Source of the DNA: Desulfonatronum thiodismutans | GTDB lineage: Bacteria; Desulfobacterota; Desulfovibrionia; Desulfovibrionales; Desulfonatronaceae | Length of the DNA stretch: 64,000 nt | Direction: 5' to 3' | Assembly (NCBI RefSeq): GCF_000717475.1 | Contig: NZ_JPIK01000006.1 | Coordinates: 1 to 64,000 of the forward strand | Shown here: positions 9,191 through 17,683 of the stretch, piece after piece | Position numbering within the stretch: position 1 is the first letter of the stretch | How the letters are laid out: every line of letters begins with the position of its first letter | The notes under the pieces: model-generated | What the model was told of the DNA's origin: nothing | Databases searched by the model: none | Seen by the model: only the letters and a program-made list of their open reading frames with translations | Program-made: the position numbers and the translations under genes

Positions 9191-10597
9191 ATGAGTACCC
9201 ATTTTTCCGCAAGTTATAGTTTCACTATGGACATCCGGTTGGAGAAGAAACAGGAGAACCGCGTATCGCTTTTAGAAACCCTGGGCCGTGAAGGCGCGCG
9301 TCTGGTCCAGTTCTTCCGTGTGGGCGAGGACATGGAGGCCGAGGAAATTTCACTGGAATTCTACGGCACCTCCGTGGACCATGGGGAAAAGGTGGTCGCC
9401 GCGGTGCAGGCCCTGCCCTGCGTCCTGGATTCCTGGGCCACGGACACGACCATGGCCATTCACGACGGAGGCAAACTGGAGATCGCGCCGACGTCGTCGG
9501 TGGACAACGCGGACGAACTGGCCATGGCCTACACGCCCGGCGTGGCCCGGGTCTGCCAGGCGATCCACAAGGATCCGGAGCGATCCTTCGACCTGACTAT
9601 CCGCCAGAACTGCGTGGCCGTGGTTTCCGATGGTACCGCGGTCCTGGGGCTGGGGAACATCGGCCCCTTGGCCGCCATGCCGGTGATGGAAGGCAAGGCC
9701 GTGCTGTTCAAGGCCTTTGGCCGGGTGGACGCCTTCCCATTGTGCGTAAAGACCACGACCCCGGAAGAACTGATCGACTTCGTGGAAAAGGTCGCCCCGA
9801 CCTTCGGCGGGATCAACCTGGAAGACGTGGCCGCCCCGAATTGCTTCATCGTGGAGCAGGAATTGAAAAAGCGGCTGGACATCCCGGTATTCCACGACGA
9901 CCAGCACGGTACCGCTGTGGTGGCCTTGGCGGCGCTGCTCAACGCCCTGAAGCTGACCGGCAAGAAGATCGAAGACCTGCGAATGGTGGTCAACGGGTTC
10001 GGGGCCGCCGGAGTGGCCTGCGCCAAGATGTTCGCCGAGGCCGGGGTGAAAAACATCATTCCCTGCGACCGTACCGGAGTGGTTTATCGTGGGCGGACCA
10101 AGGGCATGAACCCAGTCAAGGAAGAGTGCGCCCGGATTTTCAACCCGAACAACGAGCAAGGCACCCTCGCCGATGTGATCAAGGGCGCGGACATCTTCGT
10201 GGGCGTATCCGGACCGGGAACCCTGAAACGGGAAGACGTGCTGAAGATGGCCCCGAAGCCGATCATCTTCGCCATGGCCAATCCCATCCCGGAAATCCTG
10301 CCCGAGGAAATCGCGGACCTGGATTGCCTGATCGCCACGGGTCGCTCCGACTACCCGAACCAGATCAACAACGTGCTCTGCTTCCCCGGCATCTTCCGGG
10401 GCGCTCTGGACTGCCGGGCCTCGGACATCAACGAGGCCATGAAGCTGGCCGCGGCCCAGGCCATCGCGGATTGCGTGGACGACGAGCAACTGGCCCAGGG
10501 CGTGATCATCCCCAGCGCGTTCCATCCGGGAGTGGCCGATGCCGTGGCGGAGCGGGTGGAACAAGCAGCACGGGATTCCGGAGTGGCCAGGATCTAA
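9191..10597 (+). CDS. Malic enzyme with N-terminal ACT-like extension
   Basis: The enzyme decarboxylates malate to pyruvate with reduction of NAD(P). The 468-residue protein has an N-terminal extension of about 80 residues with an ACT-like pattern, possibly a regulatory ligand site. The malic domain follows (MAYTPGVARVCQAI, VVSDGTAVLGLGNIG, FHDDQHGTAVV), then the nucleotide-binding domain with NGFGAAGVACAKMF and MANPIPEILPEE. The start at 9191 has AAAGGAG 11 bases upstream. It follows the lactate-dehydrogenase-like gene by 43 bases, so both may serve lactate, malate and pyruvate metabolism. The cofactor (NAD or NADP) cannot be told. Confidence 0.93.
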   Translation: MSTHFSASYSFTMDIRLEKKQENRVSLLETLGREGARLVQFFRVGEDMEAEEISLEFYGTSVDHGEKVVAAVQALPCVLDSWATDTTMAIHDGGKLEIAPTSSVDNADELAMAYTPGVARVCQAIHKDPERSFDLTIRQNCVAVVSDGTAVLGLGNIGPLAAMPVMEGKAVLFKAFGRVDAFPLCVKTTTPEELIDFVEKVAPTFGGINLEDVAAPNCFIVEQELKKRLDIPVFHDDQHGTAVVALAALLNALKLTGKKIEDLRMVVNGFGAAGVACAKMFAEAGVKNIIPCDRTGVVYRGRTKGMNPVKEECARIFNPNNEQGTLADVIKGADIFVGVSGPGTLKREDVLKMAPKPIIFAMANPIPEILPEEIADLDCLIATGRSDYPNQINNVLCFPGIFRGALDCRASDINEAMKLAAAQAIADCVDDEQLAQGVIIPSAFHPGVADAVAERVEQAARDSGVARI

Positions 10598-10613
10598 CCA
10601 ATCGGGCTTGGGC

Positions 10614-11039
10614 ATGCGTGTGCTGGGCGTCGACTATGGTACGAAGCGGGTGGGTCTGGCCCTGAGCGACGGCCTGGGGCTTCTGGCCCACCCCTACGCG
10701 ACCCTGGAGCGGACCACCAGGGAGCGGCTTTTTTCCGACCTGCTGACCATCGTGGCCAGGGAAGGAATCCAGACCATTGTCCTCGGTTTGCCCCGAGCCC
10801 TGAACGGCCAGGAAACGGAAACCACCCGCCAAGTCCGCAATTTCGCTGAAAGCCTGCGGCGTCGGACGGACGTGCCTGTGGTGTTTCAGGACGAAGCCTT
10901 CAGCTCGCTGGAGGCCGAGCGCAACCTGCGCGAAGGGGGGCGTCACGGTCGAAAAATCAAGGCCGTGCTCGACCAGCAGGCCGCCGTCGTCATCCTCAAC
11001 GACTATCTGGAATGCTCCGGACAGTCTCAACTCCCTTGA
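10614..11039 (+). CDS. ruvX: RuvX/YqgF-family RNase H-like protein
   Basis: This is the putative Holliday junction resolvase-like protein, also linked to pre-16S rRNA processing. The 141-residue chain starts with RVLGVDYGTKRVGLALSDG, the RNase H fold motif with the first catalytic Asp, and later has VVLGLPRALNGQE and VVFQDEAFSSLEAE. The start at 10614 lies 16 bases after the malic enzyme stop. Its size is typical for the family. Context gives no further hint. Confidence 0.9.
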   Translation: MRVLGVDYGTKRVGLALSDGLGLLAHPYATLERTTRERLFSDLLTIVAREGIQTIVLGLPRALNGQETETTRQVRNFAESLRRRTDVPVVFQDEAFSSLEAERNLREGGRHGRKIKAVLDQQAAVVILNDYLECSGQSQLP

Positions 11040-11067
11040 ACCTGATCGGAAAAGACAAGGAGGGGTC

Positions 11068-11157
11068 ATGGAAACCATTCTGTCCTCAATATTCATCATC
11101 CTGGTCGTGGTCGTTTTCGCGTTCATTATGCGCAAAGGCGGAGGTTTCTCCGGCTGA
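11068..11157 (+). CDS. 29-residue single-span membrane microprotein
   Basis: A strong ribosome site, AAGGAGGGG, lies just upstream of the ATG. The peptide begins METILSSIF, has an uninterrupted hydrophobic stretch at about residues 4-20 (IFIILVVVVFAFI), and ends RKGGGFSG. The pattern of one helix with a positive, glycine-rich tail fits a small inner-membrane protein. It begins 28 bases after ruvX and is not related to it by frame. I do not recognise a family. The remaining bases to the tRNA gene (11158-11339) show nothing clear. Confidence 0.6.
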   Translation: METILSSIFIILVVVVFAFIMRKGGGFSG

Positions 11158-11339
11158 GGCCCGGCCAAGGGCTGCGGTACGCAGCCGAAGAGTCCGGAAC
11201 CGACGTCAGGGAAGTCGAAAAAGCGACGAAAACAGTAACGACGCGTATAAGGCGGCACCTGGAAACATTTAGAAAGAATCGAGTGAAAAAGGACTTGCCA
11301 AGCACCGAACAATTCTTTAAGTATCTCCTTTTTTAAGCA

Positions 11340-11431
11340 GGAGAGGTGTCCGAGCTGGCCGAAGGAGCACGATTGGAAATCGTGTGCACGCTAACCCCGT
11401 GCCGAGAGTTCGAATCTCTCCCTCTCCGCCA
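11340..11431 (+). tRNA. tRNA-Ser, anticodon GGA
   Basis: The acceptor stem GGAGAGG pairs with CCTCTCC, followed by G and an encoded CCA (11429-11431). The anticodon stem CACGA/TCGTG encloses TTGGAAA, giving anticodon GGA. A long variable arm, typical of serine tRNA, precedes the T arm with GTTCGAATC. Confidence 0.96.
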
Positions 11432-11445
11432 CTGCCGCTTACGTT

Positions 11446-11472
11446 AGCCCCCGGAAACGGGGGCTTTTTTTT
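11446..11472 (+). terminator. Intrinsic terminator after tRNA-Ser
   Basis: GCCCCCG at 11447-11453 and CGGGGGC at 11458-11464 form a tight hairpin with a GAAA loop, followed by eight T. Confidence 0.93.
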
Positions 11473-12016
11473 GTCCATTGCGACGTTTGCGAGTGATCGA
11501 CATCGAACCAGGGATAGACAATGTAACTGTCTTGAGTAGTTTTGCTGCTCGTTCAGAAAAGCACACGGAGCAAGAACTCTCCAGACACGTCCCGTGTCCG
11601 GTGCCTTCGGGTTGAGGCTGCGCCACATTTTTGATTTTTCATCCTGGCAAGCGAACCAAGGTCGAAGCTTTTTACCCATACGCGAGAGTTTGATCTTTTT
11701 TTTCGCGGCGTAGCAATTGGGAGTCTATCGACGGGACGGATAAGCATGTCTGCCTTGAAAATGGTTTCCATAGTCCTTGATTGTCAGTGTCGATCCGCGC
11801 TTCGAAACCGGTTCCTGGCACTTTGAGAATGCAAATGGAACTCGCCTCGTGTCGTGACAGCGGAACGTCTTCGGCGATCTATCTAGCGGTCGGACTGCCC
11901 CGTGAGTCGTGCCTCGCGGGACCACGGGTCGTGGACCGGGGCGTGCCAAACAAACAGAGATAGATTGTTTCTGGGTGGGCACTTGGCCTCTGGAGGTAAG
12001 GATATTTCTAAGATTA
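11473..12016. other. Gene-free stretch downstream of tRNA-Ser
   Basis: No reading frame here has a plausible start, composition and family match on either strand. The last part becomes clearly AT-richer than the surroundings. It may be decayed sequence at a tRNA-linked insertion boundary, but I see no integrase fragment and no repeat of the tRNA 3' end. Confidence 0.4.
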
Positions 12017-12067
12017 TGAAATTGGTTATCATATTTTATTGACAGCTGAAATATTCTTCTCTATTTG
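12017..12067 (+). promoter_or_regulatory. Candidate promoter with Fur-box-like site
   Basis: TGAAATTGGTTATCA at 12017-12031 matches the 7-1-7 Fur pattern (TGATAAT-N-ATTATCA) at 11 of 14 defined positions. Just after it, TTGACA at 12039-12044 and TATTTG at 12062-12067 form a sigma-70 pair with 17-base spacing. It would give the fmdE-receptor operon a leader of about 275 bases, in which I see no known riboswitch. Confidence 0.45.
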
Positions 12068-12351
12068 AATCCCACTCGTTGCTTTTGAGGTCAGTTTTCG
12101 ATTTTGTGAAATAATACGTACCAAAATAGTCGAATATCCCGAAAAATGAAAGAAGTCTGTTGGCTAATCATGTTTGAGAAAAGTATCGGCCACTAATGAA
12201 AAAGAATTTCGGTTTCTTTATCGTAGGTTTTTCTGTTGCGATACCATGTCTTCAATATCTCGAGGAAGTGATGGTCATCGATAAAATCCCGAAAAAATAA
12301 GCAATCAAGGCAGGAAACAATATCATGAACATCAACCTGTTTGGAGGAAGC

Positions 12352-13068
12352 ATGACTTGGAAGACGGTATTGCGTTGGAACATCGGATGTCTGTTCATGT
12401 CCATGGTGGTTGCCATGGCTGGGGCGGCCTGGGCGGAGAAGGCGGAGTATCCCCAATCGGCGCGGGATCTGCCGCCGCTGACAGTGATTCAGGGCGGACA
12501 GGAACGCCTTATCAGTCTGTGCGATGCCTATGATTTCCATGGAAACGCCTGTCCGGGCGCGACATTGGGCTTTATGGCCGTGCGTTACGGCCTGGAGATC
12601 TTGTTCGGCGAAGAAACCCCGAATCTGGACGACCTGGTGGTGATCAGCAGGTCGGCCGGCGGCCCCATGGACCTTTTTGACCTGGTCATGAAGGGCGAGG
12701 ATAAGTCCCAGCGCACATGGCCACCCGCGGGTATTGAAATGGGCGCGGAAAATTTCGCTTTTCAGTTCTATCGCAAGTCCACGATGAAGGGCGTGACCAT
12801 GCGGCTGCGGGACGGTTTGTGGCCGGGCGACTGGTTTCAACTGCGGGAAAAGGCCAAAGACGGCACTATTACCGAGGCCGAGGCTGAAAAGCGCAAGCGT
12901 GATCGGCGGCATGTGATCGATACGTTTCCCGGAATGGCGCTGGAGGAATTGTTCGGAGAGCCGGAAGTCTACACCTTTGTTTTCTGGGGACACATGGAAC
13001 AGGGCGAGATGGACCGGTTGATCCGGGAGCAGCGACGGGCCAGCCGACAATCGCAGACGACGGAGTAG
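12352..13068 (+). CDS. Exported FmdE-like protein
   Basis: The mature part resembles the FmdE family, named after a subunit of formylmethanofuran dehydrogenase, and carries CDAYDFHGNACPGATLGF, the family's His/Cys metal-site region (usually FHGHxCPG). A signal peptide ending near AGAAWA sends it to the periplasm, unlike true FmdE. The ATG at 12352 follows GGAGG by 4 bases; an ATG at 12325 would add nine residues. It has about 238 residues and lies 75 bases before a TonB receptor, so a role in binding or handling that receptor's ligand is likely. The ligand is unknown; a metal or metal cofactor is an inference. Confidence 0.7.
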   Translation: MTWKTVLRWNIGCLFMSMVVAMAGAAWAEKAEYPQSARDLPPLTVIQGGQERLISLCDAYDFHGNACPGATLGFMAVRYGLEILFGEETPNLDDLVVISRSAGGPMDLFDLVMKGEDKSQRTWPPAGIEMGAENFAFQFYRKSTMKGVTMRLRDGLWPGDWFQLREKAKDGTITEAEAEKRKRDRRHVIDTFPGMALEELFGEPEVYTFVFWGHMEQGEMDRLIREQRRASRQSQTTE

Positions 13069-13143
13069 GTGAAGGTCCGACGGCCAGGGTGCTGGATGCA
13101 AACAGTCCGATTAGTGGGCATGTAACGCATAATGGAGGAAGGA

Positions 13144-15048
13144 ATGGTTTGGAAAGCGTGGATCGCGGCGGTGGGTGTCGTGGCCGCTCTGGGGGGAGGT
13201 CCGGTTTGGGCCGCTCAGGAGGAGGCGCCGCAACGACTGGACGAGGTGGTGGTTTCCGCCACGGGAACAGCGAAAACCATCCTGGACGCTCCGGGAGCCG
13301 TGGAGGTGATCACGGCCCGGGATATCCAGGATCTGAACGCCCTGACCGTGGCCGAGGCCCTGGAAGCAGCGGTGGGCCTGGTGGTGTCCCGGGAGTCCGG
13401 CCGGGTGCAGGTCCCCAGCATCCGCGGGGCGCGCAGCAAGCACACCCTGGTTCTGCTGGATGGACGACGTCTGGCTTTTGGTTTCAACGACATGGTGGAT
13501 CTGCGCCAGATTCCCACGGTGATGGTTGAGCGTATCGAAATCGTGCGGGGCCCGGCTTCGGCCCTGTACGGCAGCGATGCCCTGGGCGGGGTGGTGAACA
13601 TCATCACCAAGGCCGCGCCCAGAGAGTGGACCGGAGCGGTCCAGGGCCAGTTCGGGGTGAATCGGGACGGCGAAGCCAAGGAATACGTGGGCAGCGGTTT
13701 GGTCGGAGGCCCCATGGACCGGTTTCGCTTTCTTTTGTCCGGCGAATTGCGGCACAAGGACGGCTGGGACAAGTCCGGCAGCCTGCCCGACGACGGCTTC
13801 AAGGAGAAGCCCGGGTTTCTGGCCGGACGCTTTGCCTTTGACCTCACCGATTACCAGACCCTTTCCGCGGGCCTGGAGTACATGGACAACACCTACACCG
13901 GCGACCAGTTTTACGAACAGCAGGCCAGGGAGCGCAAAGCGGACGAGGAACGCTGGGGCTACTACGTGCAATACGACGCACAGTTGCGGGACGCGGACCA
14001 GCTCATGCTCCGGGTCAATCGCTCTGAATTCAGGAACGAGTTAGGATTTGCCCCCTTTGCCGCCTCTGGGGAGCGAAATACGAAGCAGTTCACGACCCAG
14101 GCCGAGGCCCGCTACAGCGCCCTGATCCTGAGCGATCACCTGGTGACCGTGGGCGCGGAATATCGCCGGGATGAACTGGACGATACGCAGATGCAGCTGC
14201 GGACGGACAAGGACGTGGACAATGTCAGCGTCCTGCTCCAGGACGAGTTTCATCTCCTCGATCCACTCTACGTGGTCCTGGGGGTGCGCTATGACCATCA
14301 TTCCGCCTTTGGCGATCAATGGAGCCCGCGCGGTTCCCTGGTCTACACCCTTACGGACGGTCTGCGTTTGAAAGGCTCCGTGGGCCAGGGATTCCGTGCC
14401 CCTTCCCTGACCGAACTGTATGTAACCTCGTTTCGGCGCAGGGGGCAGGAGGTGTTCCAGGCCAATCCGGACCTGAAAGCGGAGAAGTCCACCAGCTACG
14501 AGTTGGGGGTGGAGGGTGAGCACGGCCCGTTCTGGGGCGGGCTGACCGGGTTTTATACCGAGGTGGACGACCTGATCGAGACCGTGTTCCTGCGCACCGA
14601 GGGCGCGGGCTCGGATCGGCGCAGCATGTTCGAGTACCGGAACATCGCCGAGGCCGACATCAAAGGCCTTGAGGCCGAGGCCGGAGTCCGGCTGCCCCTG
14701 GGTTTTTCCCTGGACGGCAATCTGACCTGGCAGGACGTGGACAACAAAACCGGAGGCGAGGACATCGGCGGCATGCCCAAGTACAAGGGGTTCGTGAAGC
14801 TGGGTTACGAGCTGCCGGAATGGCGGCTGCGGGCCAACCTCCGGATGTCCTACGTCGGCCGGATGACCTACGCGGACGGCGACAGCTATTCCTACCCCTT
14901 GTTCGGAACCTACCTGGCCAAGGGCTTCGGCGAAAACTTCGAAATCTTTGCCGGAGTGGACAATATCTTCGACAAGCGCATTGAGCGGGACGACGTGGTC
15001 CAAATCGAGCCAACCACGTTCTACGTCGGAGTGTCGGCGAAGTTCTGA
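13144..15048 (+). CDS. TonB-dependent outer-membrane receptor (BtuB/CirA-like size)
   Basis: This receptor imports a ligand across the outer membrane using TonB energy. Of about 634 residues, a signal peptide ends at PVWA, and the TonB box region DEVVVSATG follows. The plug domain has IRGARSKHTLVLLDG, VERIEIVRGPASALYGSDAL and GGVVNIITK. The rest is a beta-barrel ending in SAKF, with terminal Phe as expected. The ATG at 13144 is preceded by GGAGGA; an ATG at 13132 lies inside that signal. It forms a pair with the FmdE-like gene. Its sequence differs clearly from the other three receptors here. Ligand unknown. Confidence 0.92.
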   Translation: MVWKAWIAAVGVVAALGGGPVWAAQEEAPQRLDEVVVSATGTAKTILDAPGAVEVITARDIQDLNALTVAEALEAAVGLVVSRESGRVQVPSIRGARSKHTLVLLDGRRLAFGFNDMVDLRQIPTVMVERIEIVRGPASALYGSDALGGVVNIITKAAPREWTGAVQGQFGVNRDGEAKEYVGSGLVGGPMDRFRFLLSGELRHKDGWDKSGSLPDDGFKEKPGFLAGRFAFDLTDYQTLSAGLEYMDNTYTGDQFYEQQARERKADEERWGYYVQYDAQLRDADQLMLRVNRSEFRNELGFAPFAASGERNTKQFTTQAEARYSALILSDHLVTVGAEYRRDELDDTQMQLRTDKDVDNVSVLLQDEFHLLDPLYVVLGVRYDHHSAFGDQWSPRGSLVYTLTDGLRLKGSVGQGFRAPSLTELYVTSFRRRGQEVFQANPDLKAEKSTSYELGVEGEHGPFWGGLTGFYTEVDDLIETVFLRTEGAGSDRRSMFEYRNIAEADIKGLEAEAGVRLPLGFSLDGNLTWQDVDNKTGGEDIGGMPKYKGFVKLGYELPEWRLRANLRMSYVGRMTYADGDSYSYPLFGTYLAKGFGENFEIFAGVDNIFDKRIERDDVVQIEPTTFYVGVSAKF

Positions 15049-15065
15049 GGCGCATCCGAAATATC

Positions 15066-15118
15066 AACGACAGGCGGCCATGATCCGAACATCAATTCGA
15101 CAATGACCGCCTGTCGTT
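15066..15118. terminator. Strong stem-loop after the receptor gene
   Basis: AACGACAGGCGG at 15066-15077 pairs perfectly with CCGCCTGTCGTT at 15107-15118. There is no T run, so this may be a transcript-end or protective hairpin rather than a classic terminator. Confidence 0.5.
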
Positions 15119-15184
15119 ATCACTACAGCGATACTTTGCGGAAGCTCTTGAAAATGACGAGGCCAAGATTCCCTTGTTCCCAGG

Positions 15185-15213
15185 TTTTCCGTGTATTTCC
15201 GTGTGTTCCGTGG
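15185..15213. repeat. Short direct repeats of TTCCGTG
   Basis: TTCCGTG occurs three times at 9- or 10-base intervals in an otherwise featureless intergenic stretch (15119-15352). Nothing else is visible there except a weak ribosome site before the next gene. Confidence 0.55.
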
Positions 15214-15352
15214 GCCACAATCAGGCCGTCTTGCTAATCAAAGCATGAAGTTTCGCTGTAGTATTATTTGATGCCACTGACTGCTTTGTAAGCCTTCCGT
15301 CAATTTCTTATCATCTCCCAACTCAAGATTCGTATGCGGAGACAATGTCGGC

Positions 15353-16357
15353 ATGGACGCGAGGCTTGAAGACGATGGGGCGAAAAATCCGCCCAAGCAG
15401 GACGATGGCACCCTCAAAACCACGAAGATGAGGGGAGATACTCCCGAGGCGGTAGGCTCTTGGGCGCGACAAATCGACGTCAGGCCAGGCCTGAAGCTCA
15501 TTCTGGCGGATTTCATCGCACGGGAGCCGGTCCGGATCGAGTTTGAGACCGACCAGGTTCCTTTCGAGTTTTCCTTTCATGCGTCCGGCCAGGCTCGTTA
15601 CACGGTCGCCCATCACGACGGCGAGAGCAGGATCGCCGCCCGACCTGGAGCGAACGTGGTTTGCGCGTTTCCCCGGTCCCACGGCGTCATGGAATTTCCC
15701 GCGCATGTGCCGATCCGCGTTGCGGCTTTGCATGTCGAGTTAAACCTCTTCGATCGCTATCTTTCGGAACAGACGGACATTCACGCCCCGGAGCTGCTGG
15801 AGCATCTGCGGGGGAGCGGCGGGAACCATTACTATCAACCGAACGGGATGACCCCGGCCATGCACGTCGTGGTCGGGCAATTGCTGGCCTGCCCCTATCA
15901 CGGCCTGACCAGGAGCATATTTGTTGAAAGCAAGGCCCTGGAACTCGTGGCGCTGCAAATGGCCCGGTTCTCCGGAAACAATTGCCGCCCCACACCCAGC
16001 CGAGCGGACAGGGAACGCGTCCGTCTGGCCAGGGAAATGCTGCTGCAAAATCTGCACGATCCTCCATCTCTGTTTGAAATAGCCCGTGCCGTGGGCATGG
16101 CGCATACCTCGCTGAACAAGGCCTTCAAGGCCGTTCATGGGACCACGCTTTTCGAGTATCTGCGTCGGCAGCGCCTGGAACAGGGCTGGCTGCTGATCCA
16201 TGAAGGCGAGATGAACATCACGGAAATCGCCTACGCCACCGGGTTCAGCAGCCCGAGTCATTTTGCCCGCTCCTTTCTGGCCCATTTCGGAGTTCAGCCC
16301 AGCGCCTGCCTCAAGGAAGTCTTAAGCCGCAAGACAATCTTCTGCCCAGACGTCTGA
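15353..16357 (+). CDS. AraC-family regulator, PchR-like
   Basis: This is a cytoplasmic transcription regulator of 334 residues. The N-terminal part (to about 220) fits the PchR/siderophore-type sensor domain (FEFSFHASGQARYTV). The C-terminal 100 residues hold two helix-turn-helix motifs, LFEIARAVGMAHTSLNKAFK and ITEIAYATGFSSPSHFARSF. Such regulators usually sense a siderophore or other chelate and activate its receptor genes. It sits between the fmdE-receptor pair and the methyltransferase-receptor pair, all on one strand. It is only distantly similar to the two duplicated AraC genes downstream. The start is the ATG at 15353; ATGs slightly upstream are possible. Confidence 0.88.
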   Translation: MDARLEDDGAKNPPKQDDGTLKTTKMRGDTPEAVGSWARQIDVRPGLKLILADFIAREPVRIEFETDQVPFEFSFHASGQARYTVAHHDGESRIAARPGANVVCAFPRSHGVMEFPAHVPIRVAALHVELNLFDRYLSEQTDIHAPELLEHLRGSGGNHYYQPNGMTPAMHVVVGQLLACPYHGLTRSIFVESKALELVALQMARFSGNNCRPTPSRADRERVRLAREMLLQNLHDPPSLFEIARAVGMAHTSLNKAFKAVHGTTLFEYLRRQRLEQGWLLIHEGEMNITEIAYATGFSSPSHFARSFLAHFGVQPSACLKEVLSRKTIFCPDV

Positions 16358-16559
16358 CCATGCCCGGCTCTCGCCGGATACCGCCGCCTTCTCTTTTTCT
16401 TTGTTCGCCAAATGACAGCATTGTTTCGCCATGTGTTCGACACAGGGACGAATAACAGCGATTCTGCCGCCTGAAAATGTTCACGGGACGGCCGGGAGCG
16501 CCCGGTATTGTGCGTCCGAAGCACTCAACGCGAAGCCAAGTTGAACAAAGGAAGGGAGA

Positions 16560-17582
16560 ATGAAAACACTACCCGCGGTTGATCTCAGTTACCGGCCCCT
16601 GCATGAACTGGCCATGGGACCGTTGAAAGCGGCGTTCATGAATTGCGGCATCCGATTCAAGGTTTTCGACATCCTGACGGAATTCGCGTCCACGGAACAG
16701 GTCGCAACGCGGCTGGGCACGCATCCGGAGAACACCCGCCGTCTGCTGGACGCCCTGGCGACCATGGATCTTCTGGAAAAACAAGGAGGGCGCTACCGAA
16801 ACCTTCCCATTGCCCGGCTTTTTCTGGTGAGCACGGAACCGACGTGCATCGGCCCCTTGCTGCTCCAGGCCCAGCATGCGGGGCTCAACCCCCTGGAAAA
16901 GTTGGCCGGTTTGGTGAAAAACGGCCCGGATGCGGACCAGGATGTCCAGAACTTTGCCGACGAGTCATTATGGGCCCGTGAAGCCAGGGATTCCGCGGGG
17001 TGGGTCTTTGGCGGCGTGGGAAGGCAGGTGGCTGATATCATCAAGACGCTGCCGGGTTTTGGAGAATTCGGCAAGATGCTGGACATGGGCTGCGGTCATG
17101 GAGTGTTTTCCTTGTACATGCTGCATGATCATCCGACGTTGCGGGCGGTTTTATTGGACAGGGCCGCGGTGCTCGAGGCGGCCGAAAGATTTGTTCATGA
17201 ATGGGGCATGGCGGACAGGGTGGAGTATGCGCCGGGAGACTACATCACCGGAGACATCGGCAAGGGGTACGACCTGATTTTCGCCAGCGCGACCCTGAAT
17301 TTCGCGCTGCACGGTTTGGAAGAGCTGATCTCGAAGGTGTTTCGGGCGTTGAAGCCCGGAGGATATTTCGTCGGTTTTCAGGATGGAATGACCCATGAAG
17401 GCACAAAGCCGGACACCATGCTCGGGGCAGTGATGCCGGCCATGATGCTGGGCATGGACTACACCTTTCCTCAGGGCAGGATCGCCCACGCGGCCGTGGA
17501 CCGCGGCTTTCGCTGGGTGCGTTCCAGAACCATACCTACGCCCATTGGCAACATGGACGTGGATATTGCCCGCAAGGGGTAA
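16560..17582 (+). CDS. SAM-dependent O-methyltransferase-like protein
   Basis: The 340-residue protein has the two-part build of plant- and bacterial-type O-methyltransferases. An N-terminal winged-helix dimerisation domain comes first (ATRLGTHPENTRRLLDALAT). The Rossmann SAM domain follows, with MLDMGCGHGVFSLYMLHD near residue 178 and VEYAPGDYITGDIGKGYDLI. A good ribosome site (AAGGAAGGGAG) precedes the ATG. Its stop overlaps an in-frame but unused ATG of the next gene's region, so it is likely co-transcribed with the TonB receptor at 17684. Methylation of the imported ligand or of a co-substrate is an inference; the substrate is unknown. Confidence 0.8.
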   Translation: MKTLPAVDLSYRPLHELAMGPLKAAFMNCGIRFKVFDILTEFASTEQVATRLGTHPENTRRLLDALATMDLLEKQGGRYRNLPIARLFLVSTEPTCIGPLLLQAQHAGLNPLEKLAGLVKNGPDADQDVQNFADESLWAREARDSAGWVFGGVGRQVADIIKTLPGFGEFGKMLDMGCGHGVFSLYMLHDHPTLRAVLLDRAAVLEAAERFVHEWGMADRVEYAPGDYITGDIGKGYDLIFASATLNFALHGLEELISKVFRALKPGGYFVGFQDGMTHEGTKPDTMLGAVMPAMMLGMDYTFPQGRIAHAAVDRGFRWVRSRTIPTPIGNMDVDIARKG

Positions 17583-17683
17583 TGAAACGCATCATTGGTG
17601 CATGGCGCAATGATAGTGAAATGAGAATGAAGTTTAGAATCGTGCAATTTCCGCGAACTTTTTTTCGTGAAAAGGAGAAACCA

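Noticed and set aside
11431..12351. An attachment-site duplication of the tRNA-Ser 3' end
   Set aside because: I looked for a second copy of the last 20 bases of the tRNA in the window and found none.
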